DNA of 64,000 bases from Agelas oroides (taxonomy: Eukaryota > Porifera > Demospongiae > Agelasida > Agelasidae), in assembly GCA_949130485.1 (NCBI GenBank), contig OX422185.1:10452118-10516117 (forward strand). The letters run 5' to 3'. Of the stretch, positions 1-11,400 are shown in pieces. A program made the position numbers and the translations under genes. Position 1 is the first letter of the stretch; each line of letters opens with the position of its first letter. Under the pieces are notes generated by a model that saw only the letters and a program-made list of their open reading frames with translations, was not told where the DNA came from and ran no database searches.

Positions 1-572
1 CTTCTAGTTAATGGTCTGGGTACGAGACTAAGTTGTGGTAGCCAAGGATGTGCAAGTGCTACAGAGGTGTACCCAGCTGCAATCAAATTTCCTTCTGATT
101 GCATTTCAAGATCAAAAATTGAAAAAGAATATGTTACAATCATATCATTTTGAACTCTTGATCATGTACCTAAATCCCAAAATTTTCACATTACCTTCAT
201 GCAGCTCTGGTAATACTAAAAGACCAACTTCATACTAGCTAGATGATTATACGGTAGTTACACTAAGCTTTAGAATTTTATGCACACATAAGCGAGAACT
301 GCTTACATTTATAATTTAGTAATAAACACTTCTGGTAATGACTGGGTACAAAAATTAAGATACAGCTTAAAGTTTAGTGTACAAGCCAATAATCCACTGC
401 TAGTTAAATGGTGTACATAGAGGAATACAAAGACAGGAGCACAAAAGAGCTTAGAGGCTCTGTGGGTAGACTGTAGAAACTCTTCAAGCCAAGGTTTGCG
501 AAGCTGATCAGGTGGAATCATTTAGAGGATTATCCGTTGATGGTTTGCTATACAATTTCTTAAACTCAAAGT
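1..572. other. No gene seen; repeat terminus at the left edge
   Basis: No convincing exon was found on either strand. Bases about 13-35 carry a GGTCTGGG-ACGAGACTA end that recurs at the ends of the palindromic elements near 36568, 37545 and 48090, so a MITE terminus probably lies here. The rest is AT-rich unique-looking sequence, presumably downstream flank of the - strand exon that begins at 573. Confidence 0.4.
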
Positions 573-725
573 TTAGTTAAGGAATCCAAGTCTGTTTCTT
601 AAAGGTCCAGGTTCAGTTTTGGCGTCAGCTTGGTTTCCCATCAGTTGCTGGAACATGTGGTAAACAAGAATCCCAATGAATATCACAAGAGACAGAGATG
701 TACCCAACTGCAAGCTGATCTGCTC
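573..725 (-). CDS. Probable terminal exon of a - strand single-pass membrane protein
   Basis: Reading the - strand, a pyrimidine-ended acceptor (aactttcag) is followed by a 50-codon open exon starting EQISLQLGTSL and ending RNRLGFLN before TAA. It holds one hydrophobic helix (about SLVIFIGILVYHMF) and a short polar tail, as expected of a receptor's last exon. Further upstream on the same strand (about 1135 to 905) one frame contains CYRKC and TSCEHQRW motifs that could be an extracellular exon, but it has an in-frame TGA near 925, so I could not join it. The family is not recognised. It might also be a decayed gene; the splice-site quality and uninterrupted frame favour a real exon. Confidence 0.4.
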   Translation of the reverse strand, partial: EQISLQLGTSLSLVIFIGILVYHMFQQLMGNQADAKTEPGPLRNRLGFLN

Positions 726-812
726 CTGAAAGTTTGATGTATAGCATGGCAAGGGGGAAGGTTTCTTTTTTTGTGCTTTGCAATTGATCACAGTGACAGT
801 GTGGAACCACAC

Positions 813-2498
813 AATTTAGACTGTCACCAGCTAGTGTCCCTCATTATTGCAGCCTGCCTGGAACCAAGGCTACACGGTGGCTAATAATCTGCATGGTATG
901 GAGACACACTCACCATGATATTTTGGCACAGCTATAATTCAACTGATCCTGTCTCTGTTTCTATACAAGGTGCAGTCCCCACCCTTCATGACTAGTTCAC
1001 CCACCACAAGCCTAACTGGTATCCATCTTTGATGCTCACAGCTTGTGGTCAGTAGATACTTCATGTCATTCTCCTCCATTTGACTAGCTACTAGTGTTAT
1101 ACACTTCCTATAGCATGGTCTGACATCCTGCTCACTGGAAATGTTGGGACCTCAGCAGATGTGATCTCACAAGCCAATCTCTCACCATAATGCACAGAGG
1201 AAAGTTACAGTGGAGGAAGAATACAGAGGTAGGTTTAAAGGCAATGACAAAGCCTTCTATGTGATTTAATCTTGATTTTTGCTATGAGACATGTGTCTAT
1301 GTTGATTGGATGTTCACATCAAAGCATGGCTTAAGTTTGTGTTCCCAGTACACATTTGGATGCTAGTAGGACTCATGATTCTTGTTAGCCATTTCTCACA
1401 GAGTTCATTTTCTCTGAACCTGATCATGCTAGGTCTTGCTACGTCATCCTTCACCTCTAGCATCAAACCAAGAGCACATTCCCTCATTTTCTTGGCAAAT
1501 ATGGACCCCCAAGTTATATGACCATTCCAGCCTTCAAGCATTGTTGTAGCTAGTGATATAGTGTTTTGTAAGATGCACTTGTATGTTTCCTGTATATATT
1601 TCTGTGTGTGTTGGAATAATTCAGTCTGTCTATATGGAACCCTAACTCTGGATGCGGGGCAGGATCCAAGTTACCACAGTTGTATAAGTTGTCACTACTT
1701 CATTGATATTCATATTCCTATACTAACAATGGCATGAACTCCATGAGACATCCAATATTCATAACTACATTCCTATAAGTCATGTGATACAAGCCCACTT
1801 ATGTGTTAGTTAACCATCAACAGTGTCGCTAAAAGCCCTGCATGATCCTCAATATACCATAGAACATTAATAATGTAATACTTATTACAAATCCAGTTAT
1901 ATACATGTCCTCATTATCATGGTACCTTCACAAAGAAGACTATACCCACAGCTGACCAGTGTTGAGAAACACAAGCTGAGATCAGAAGAGAAAAGTGGAA
2001 ACTAGAGAAAAGAATGCTCACAAACTGAAAGAAGTGCTTTTTAATGTTCCGTTGTAGAATTTATCTAAGTAACTAGCTAGTTGTAAAACAGTAATTTAAA
2101 GTGGATGCTTTGTTGCCAAACTTTGCTGTGAATTGCGTAGCTGTGCACGCAGATTAGAAATAAATCAAATCTCAAAATGATATCGAAGAAGTACTAGTAG
2201 TCATCAAAACTAGTACTGTGACTGTCTCACAGAAAAAACTACTGGCTGAAATGCATCCTCTGCAATGGGTGATCACACGTTACACACAGTGATTGTTAGC
2301 TAGAATCTGCCATATCAGTTTGCATCCTCGTGGTAGGCATCACTCACTTTCAGGCGTGGGGTTGGGTAAGCGTAAACGTATAACTGCATTCACGAGACTC
2401 TCCACGTTAATTAACCAGTGTCACTGCAGCTTGCCAGCTTGTCTACGTATCCCGCCCGTCGGGTAGCACAGCTGGTGGTGACAACGAAAACTGATGTT
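813..2498. other. Spacer between divergent genes; presumed 5' region of the adhesion GPCR
   Basis: No confident exon apart from the weak - strand trace around 905-1135. The last 100-200 bases should contain the promoter and 5' UTR of the GPCR gene, but no clear TATA box or initiator could be called. Short ORFs here are not supported by splice sites or composition. Confidence 0.35.
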
Positions 2499-5400
2499 AT
2501 GGAGTTGGATTGGAGATTGGGGTTACTGATGGTTGTAGGCTTGCTGTTCGCACCTACATCTGCGCAAACGATCGGTGGCATCGCACCTGGTGAGTTGGTA
2601 ACTAGCTAAAAATAAGCTGGCTCTCTAATGAAGGGCGGATCTCGTTCAATAGCGACCGCAGAAAGGCGGTCTGAAAAAGCTACCTGGCTCAAGCGCGGTA
2701 GATTTCTCACTGTGCTGCGTTTCACGGCACATATAAAACTGATATGGCTAGCTAGATTATGCATTTATATCCTTGAGGGGTGTGGCTCAGTGCAAACAGG
2801 CAAACGTCTACTCTGTGCTTTTGGACACAAGTCACCAATAGGCTGCATGATGTATGTAGCTGATGCTGTATCAGTAGAACCTGTATTACCAAAAAAAAAG
2901 CAGTCAGACTACGCATAATCTGTTGGGTTACGTAGACAAGTTCTTGGACCTGTGAGGAATGGAGCTTTCATTTTTCGCCCCAATCTCAACACAATTTTAT
3001 GCAATCAACAAGCAAACAAGCTAAGAAGATAGTTGACTTTAAGAACATCTTCTACCCCTAGTCATTTTTTAGTGTGGGGAAAAAGATGCCATGGCGGGCT
3101 AGCATTTTTGTTGTCGGTAAATTGCCAACAGGGATGGATAAAATCATGTTTATGTGCACTCACTCAAGTGTCTTAACCATTACTCATCATAATCTCTCCC
3201 AAGGATGCTTCTCCCTCAGCAAAAACCTATCACAGTCATAGTTGTTGCAGTCGGAATAGTACAGAAAGTCTGAGGGCTGGTTAAAGGGGTGTTCTAAGTG
3301 TAGACAGCGATCTACTATCTCCCGCTGCTATAATATATTCATATGTTGGGCTGCCTGTCACTATTATATTACTTTGAACTTTCACCCACTTAACATTTTT
3401 ATAGATTCATGAATATATCATCAGAAAGGAAGCTGTTCCATATCATGAACTGTCAGACTTTTCCTGCATTTTCAGCAGTGTACAACTGTTCATATACCCT
3501 CATTTCTGACAAACTCCAATGAAACTCACTACCACTCTTGTACAATGTAAAGTTCATCGCTTGTTGCCTTTGGAATCGTCTAGAAACTCATACAGGGATG
3601 CGCATATGGCTGTATGAACTTTCCACCAACTTTGCACTTTATTTGATGAACATCACCCATCATTAAGGTGTTCCATGTTAATCTTTACCTACATTATGAT
3701 TGTGTGTTACAAGAGAGTTTCACAAATTATACACTATTAGCTTGCTGAATGAATAAATGTAGTGCTAGAATAATGAATATCATTAGCCTGGCTCTTGGTG
3801 CTGAGTGTGATTGATGCTTTTAAGTTCACCGATTGCCTTGAACAATACAATGCAGACTGTCACCATCAAAGTGGTATCATTTCTGACTTCTAGTTTGTCT
3901 GAATGTTTCTTACATGATGCACAGCTTTGCATTGTAGCCTTTCAGCAGGTAAACTGAAATTGGCCAGAATTTTAGTGTAACAAAGTAGTATGCAGCTTGA
4001 CGCATGCGCATACAGTAGACACTAGGTGGTTCTTTCTTTTTCCTCTCCGTGTTGATAACCAGGCTAGAATAACACTTGAGCTTATTTGAGTATAGTGGCG
4101 ATTAATTGTCAACACCACAAGATATTAATGTAAAGTCTTGTAGAAAAGGAGGGAGGGAGGCCTATTAAACAATTTGGTACGTTTTGACATATGATTAATC
4201 ATTATTATGTTTCAGTTGTGTCTGGCTCTGGGTTTGAACTCTCACCGCTGCCTGCTTCAAGTCAATCACAGACTGCTACAACTACATCACAGACTGCTAC
4301 AACTACATCACAGACTGCTACAACTACATCACAGACTGCTACAACTACATCACTGGATGTACTATTTATGCCATTTTCATCACAGCCTGCTGTGGTCAGT
4401 TCCAGACCCCTGCAGCCTACAAGAGTTGAACCAAGCTCATCACAGCCTGCTGTGGTCAGTTCCAGATCCGTGCAGCCTACAAGAGTTGAACCAAGCTCAT
4501 CACAGCCTGCTGTGGTCAGTTCCAGATCCGTGCAGCCTACAAGAGTTGAACCAAGCTCATCACAGCCTGCTGTGGTCAGTTCCAGACCCCTGCAGCCTAC
4601 AAGAGTTGAACCAAGCTCATCACAGCCTGCTGTGGTCAGTTCCAGATCCGTGCAGCCTACAAGAGTTGAACCAAGCTCATCACAGCCTGCTGTGGTCAGT
4701 TCCAGATCCGTGCAGCCTACAAGAGTTGAACCAAGCTCATCACAGCCTGCTGTGGTCAGTTCCAGATCCGTGCAGCCTACAAGAGTTGAACCAAGCTCAT
4801 CACAGCCTGCTGTAGTCAGTTCCAGATCCGTGCAGCCTACAAGAGTTGAACCAAGCTCATCACAGCCTGCTGTGGTCAGTTCCAGATCCGTGCAGCCTAC
4901 AAGAGTTGAACCAAGCTCATCACAGCCTGCTGTGGTCAGTTCCAGACCCCTGCAGCCTACAAGAGTTGAACCAAGCTCATCACAGCCTGCTGTGGTCAGT
5001 TCCAGATCCGTGCAGCCTACAAGAGTTGAATCAAGCTCATCACAGCCTGCTGTGGTCAGTTCCAGATCCGTGCAGCCTACAAGAGTTGAACCAAGCTCAT
5101 CACAGCCTGCTGTGGTCAGTTCCAGATCCGTGCAGCCTACAAGAGTTGAACCAAGCTCATCACAGCCTGCTGTGGTCAGTTCCAGATCCGTGCAGCCTAC
5201 AAGAGTTGAACCAAGCTCATCACAGCCTGCTGTGGTCAGTTCCAGATCCGTGCAGCCTACAAGAGTTGAACCAAGCTCATCACAGCCTGCTGTGGTCAGT
5301 TCCAGATCCGTGCAGCCTACAAGAGTTGAACCAAGCTCATCACAGCCTGCTGTGGTCAGTTCCAGATCCGTGCAGCCTACAAGAGTTGAACCAAGCTCAT

Positions 5401-8400
5401 CACAGCCTGCTGTGGTCAGTTCCAGATCCGTGCAGCCTACAAGAGTTGAACCAAGCTCATCACAGCCTGCTGTGGTCAGTTCCAGATCCGTGCAGCCTAC
5501 AAGAGTTGAACCAAGCTCATCACTGCCTGATGCAGTTCGTTCGATTACGACACTATTTACTTCAAGTTCACCTGCTGTGGTAGCATCTGGTTTACCACCA
5601 GTCGCCTCGATTTCACCAACACTTGTTGCTTCAATAGCACCTACAGCAGCACCAAGTCCATCTCCTTCACCAGGTACACTTATTAACTTTGGTAACTAGT
5701 ATTGAACCATAACATGTTGATAGTGACCTAGGAGTATAGTACTCAGTTCACTTGGCTGAATTTTTTTTACCAGCAAAATTGTTTCGCCAACAGAAGCCAA
5801 AGGCAAGAGTAAGACATCTATAGAAACTTACACGTTGCCATGAATAACAGGACATACGTACTTCATCCTACTTTACATTTGCAAAGTTAGGGATTTGCTA
5901 CCATTTTAACACCACTTTCCCAGGATTGTTATCACGTTTGTAGTGCAGCCTGGTAATGTATACTGGTAATGCTCAGATTATTATCGCTTCCTTTGGCTTG
6001 ACAACTTCATTACAATGGTTATATGACTACAAGGTTTAAGTTAATCACAAGATGTAACAAATTAACACACATTTGAAGTTACTGCAGATCAGCAAACATC
6101 ACAGCATATAGTTATGCAACAGGTTTCCTTATATAAATACTGATGTTATGTTCATGTTAGTGGTTGTACTATACCGTTCTTCCTAGTAGCTCCTGTGATC
6201 ATTGGTTTTGAGCGGGCTCGTTACAGTGTGAGCGAGGATGCTGGGTCCGTACAGGCTTGCATAACATTCAGTGGACCACCTGGTGTTTCTGTGCCAGTTA
6301 CAGTTACTGCTGAAGATGGTACTGCTCAAGGTACTGAATATGTATGTATGTATGTATGTATGTGTGTATGTATGTATGTATATATTTATGTATGTATGAT
6401 GAAAGTAAGTATGTATGTATGTGCAATGATTATGCACACATTGAGTTGCCTCCTCAACATAGTGAGGCTTAAACCCTCACCATACTTTAAGGTTACGGGA
6501 TATAGTTTATTCATAACGTTCAACTGCGCATGCACACGGACGACTCCCTATGGAGTTTGAACTGATGCAATGGTGCTGTCGAGTGTCTTTTTTGAACCAA
6601 ATATAGCATTCATTATACGGATCCGAAGAGACCTAGTTACCAAAAGTTTGATCGCGTATACATAACCGCTTGTACAAGGTAACCTATTGGTTCTCACTGT
6701 GAAGAATGAGTTGAAGGTCTCTCTTTTCATGTTCCATGTTTTGCAGCTGTAGTCTAGTGCTGTGTAATTGCTTCGCGGTTAGTAAGTCTGAACCGTTGAC
6801 TCCGCCCCATTAAATATCATGTAACCTTAAGTGGATGGACCTTATACTTTATAAGGTGATTTCCAGAGTGCTGACATTACCCTATCTAGAGGTAAATAGA
6901 ATCTTCTGTATTGAGACAGCTATGACAATTTACTCTGTTGCTCTGTGTCACTTTCAAGCTGGCCAAGATTATACATTTCCAATGGCACTGAGACTGCCTT
7001 CACTGAGCTCACGAACCTGCATACAGGATGTTGGGATCTTGAATGATGCTGAAGTGGAGGGCTCTGAGACCTTTACACTCAGCCTTAGCAGCTCCAACAG
7101 CAATGTAGTGTACAGGAACAGAAATACTACTATCACTATTGTGGACGATGATGGTATGCTTTATATACAGTTTTTCTGAATTCGTTATTTAAGTAGGAAT
7201 GGTAGGAAACCTGAGAAATCATTCAGTAAATGAATGATACAGTTGCATACTTGGACCGCAATGTAACATGCCATTGTGTATAACAAACAGGCATGCCTTC
7301 CTTCTCCTCCCATAGCTGTAGGTCTTGGTTGTACAACAGTAAATCATGTAAGTGGTTCTAATGTATAATATTTTCCCCTTAGCCCAGCCTCCCCAGCTCC
7401 AAATCACATCTAATATTGGTGGGGTTGTTGTGGCTGGTGATAGCTACTCAATCAGTTGTGAAGTGACCTTCAATGATGACTTATCACTACCAATACAAAT
7501 CAGATGGATGGATCCCTCAGGTGATTAATGCATACCAGTACATTCAACAGTTGGCTTTCAACTGACTTCATTTGGGTAGCAAGAACATGCTTGTTCCTTA
7601 ACATAAACCCATGCAATGGATATATATGCCATGATTACTGCAATCACTGTAGTGGTTACAGTGTTGAAGGAAATTTAGTGGAACTTGAATGCGTATATAA
7701 ATATAACAAGAGGGTGAACACAGCCGTCTGACTGGGAACTTTATTAATGTTTTTTTTTTTCCTTTTCTCTCATTCATATACACAGGAAATAGTATAGAAA
7801 GTAGCACAAACCTCATCATCCTTGGTACTACAATGCCAGTTCGTAATGGGGCAGTACGAGACCTGAATTTCACTGCAATTCGTTCGTCACAGTCTGGGAG
7901 ATACAGGTGTGAAGCTGATGTCTACACCACAAGATCTGGAAACATCACCCTGTCTGGACAGTTCTCATTTAACGTGAAACGTGAGCTCGGTGAAGTACTT
8001 TGTAGTTTGTCTGTCCAAGATTTTTGGCACATGGGATATACATGCACAACAACAGTTTCAATTAGGACATTTTGCTATTGTGTACAAATACTTAGTTACA
8101 TCTGAGAGAGTATCCTGTAAAGGGTTTTGATTTGAAATCTTTGCTTAATTATATTGTCACTTTGATGGAAGGCTGCTTGTTTTTATTTTTCTTGCAGTTC
8201 CGGCTCCTCTCATTGTACTGACCCACAATGCTGGTGATGACCTGATCATTGCTGGAACTCCACTCACTATCCGCTGCGCAGCAATTGTTAATACTTCATC
8301 AGTAGACACACCCATATCTGCCATGGTATCTTGGCAGCCTTTAAGTGTTTACGAGGATGATGGGATTAGAGTACTTCCTACCACTGCTGTGACATCAGCA

Positions 8401-11400
8401 ATATATCAAACTGGATTAATATTTGACCCAATTCTTCCAGTTTACAGCAGCAATTACTCTTGTCTGGGCTCTTTCTGGCCAACCAACACTAATGCAACAT
8501 CATTCATAGTTGGAGGAGATGTTTCATCAAGGACTATACAGATTTCTGTTGACAGTAAGTGAATGTAATATCAACATTTGTCTCCATGTGAATGACCTGG
8601 AAGTCTAACATTACCTTTTGTGCCAACCTTGCTCCTGTACACTTGTTTCGTATGACTGTGTAATTACTGTCATCATTTTGTATGGTATCTATAAAGTATT
8701 GTATATCTCCTCTTCACTCTAGTACCACAATTTACTGTCACCATTGGCCCTTCCACTGTGACCATCCCGAATGTTGCCCCATACAACATGTATAATATAA
8801 CATGCAATGCAACTTCGCCAAATGCTGTCATGTTATCAGCACAGGTCATGTGGTATGATAGTTCTACTGGAGCCATGTTCTTTAACAATGCATCAGTAAG
8901 CATCACAACTGAACCTCTGGCTGAATCCCAGGGTTTCACCAGTACGCTGAGTGTAACTGAAACCCGAAGTGGTATGTTTTTTCCAAGGTGTGAAATTAGG
9001 GTGTTTGCTGAAGTCTATGATCTCACTACAGCCTTCTCGACACCAGCTGCAGTTATAGTGACAGGTATATTGAATGAAGTTAGCTACATAATGAATCGAA
9101 TGCATGGACTACCATGGCTACATTCTTAGTAGACAAGGACTTAATCAGTCTCGTTTGTTGTTAGAAAATGTGTAGTGAGAGTTCATCCTGATATTTTGTG
9201 CATTACTCAACTTCTGAAACAAGAGCAATCTTGAGTTCACTGGTTATGTGTATAGAGAGGATCCACTGTAATGTATATGTGTATATGCATTAGAGTATGC
9301 TGAGTAATTGTTCCAAAGTGCTGTAAATCAACAGTATCGACGCATACAGAGCATGAGATTGAAAAGCACACAAACACAACCCTCAATAATCTGAACCTCA
9401 CCAAAAGTTGTGATTTTGTGAATAATTATGCATCTTATATTTTGTTATTCAACAGCAAGATCTCTTTGATAGCAATACACTTCCCTTTGAACTTACATAA
9501 CATTGCTAATCAGTATTAATAATTTAATCTTGTGTCCTAAGATTATATGCCATTTTTTCTCTTTACCAGGTCCATCACCTCCCAGTGGTCTAGCTGAAAA
9601 TGTCACTATTGTTGGCGTATCTCATGAGCTTGCAATCATCCAGTGGGTGGTGCAGTATATTGCATACACACCAGAGACATATCGCATTCAGTATCGAAGG
9701 GTGGGAGAGGAAGACATCATCCAAATGAGTACACTCATAATGGGAAGCGCTAACTTTTCAGCAGTGAATGAACAGTTCACATTTACTCTCGATGGATTAG
9801 ATGCAAATGCAACTTACTATGCGACAGTTGTTTCCAGTAATACCATTGGAACAGACAGGACTGCCGAAGTGATGTTCCAAACACTAGCAACAGGTCGGTT
9901 TTCTGAGACTATCAATATTGTACATGATGCTACATGACGCATAGAGGAAAATATTAAATACACTAGTACTTTAACATTTACAAAATTATTTTGTCATTTT
10001 AATTAACATTTTTTACTGTTTCGTTGATGAAGAGTTCAGCAATGAATGTTGGTCATATAGTCTTACCACTGAGTAGATCTTATTATCCTAATACCCCACC
10101 TTGCTGTTTGCAGAGGTGAATTCTTCACTAAATCAACATGCAGAGTAAAATCCTATCCTGCCAGAGAAGTTTTAGAAAATGCTGCACTCCTTTCAGCTAA
10201 CTTGTGTACAGTGTATTACGTAGATACAAGTATGCAGTAATGCAGTTACTCTTATGCTCTTTTCACTCCCTCAGACATATACAACATCTCCGTCGATCTT
10301 TCTACCATTGAAGTTCCACTTGGGGCTCGACTGTCTTTTGTACTATCATTCTCCACTCCACCAATTCGCAATCCAGAGTATATGTTTCATCCTCTCTCCC
10401 ACACTCCCTTCCAACAACCAACTTTTAGCTCTGAAACACTTGAATCCAGAACTGATGTAGAAGTGAGCTACACTCGTGCGAGTCCCTCCCTCACTGGCAC
10501 CTATGTTGTGTGTCGGTCTGAGTCATTTATTCCAGATGGACCTACTCTGTCTGTGTCCAGCGTGCCTGCTCAGTGTGGTAGAAAGATATCGCTCATTGTC
10601 ACAAGTAAGTGTGTAACTGCTGGTGTTTGGAATTGTACGTAGTCTAGCTAATATGTTTGTAACTCTAGAGCTAGTGTACCATTTGTATCACAACCAAGCT
10701 ATACTGATGAACAATGATTAATTTTATTTCTTTATAATCATGCAGTTCCTACTCTCAACATCTCCATGAACCTTCTTGTGCGTCAATACAATGGACCATT
10801 TCTTCTCATGAGGGAAAGTCCCCCAAGGGTCTCCTGCATCCCATCTGACCCGAGAGCTCCTGTCCGGTGGACCACACACATGGGGATGGTCCCAGCAGAT
10901 TATCAGATCACATTCAGCCCCAGAGATCTCTCTCATACTGCAACATTTGCAAGTGTCTACAACCCAACCCCACCCAATCGCACTGAAACGCTGTTTTGTG
11001 ATCTGATTAATGTGGACACACCTGACCAACCTGTCAATCCTCAGAATGTTACTGTCAGATTCATTCAGAGTAAGAAAGAATTACCTCCAGACATGACTGT
11101 TCTTCTAGATCTATTCATAGGCACTACCAAACTTTTATTATTGCTATGACTTGGGACTTCTCATACTAAGCATGTTGTCCATATCTACACCACAAATAGC
11201 GAGGTAACAATAAGAACTCAAACTTTGGCTAAGTTAGAGCAATAGATATGAATGCATGGAAGGATTCTTGTCAGCATTGATCAGTTCCATTATGCTCAAA
11301 GCATCTTCCTCAGCTGGAAATAAAATGTTTCAAGGTGAAAAGAGAGGAAAACAAAACCTACTGAAACACTTGTGCAGTACAGGGGGGGTGCATATAGAAA

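Noticed and set aside
2418-2498. Upstream Met at 2418 as the GPCR start
   Set aside because: It would place 27 residues before the signal peptide; the Met at 2499 gives a proper N-terminal signal.
4381-5520. CRISPR-like array of regular repeats
   Set aside because: The units are contiguous with no variable spacers, are coding and in frame, and the DNA is eukaryotic.
4207-5583. Long alternative-frame ORFs through the 60-base repeats (His/Leu/Trp-rich)
   Set aside because: They are open only because the 60-base unit keeps frame and lacks stops; the spliced GPCR frame explains the region.
6195-6560. 121-codon ORF covering exon 3 and beyond
   Set aside because: After 6330 it runs into the TATG microsatellite; the donor at 6331 and Calx-beta continuation in exon 4 show that only 6187-6330 is coding.
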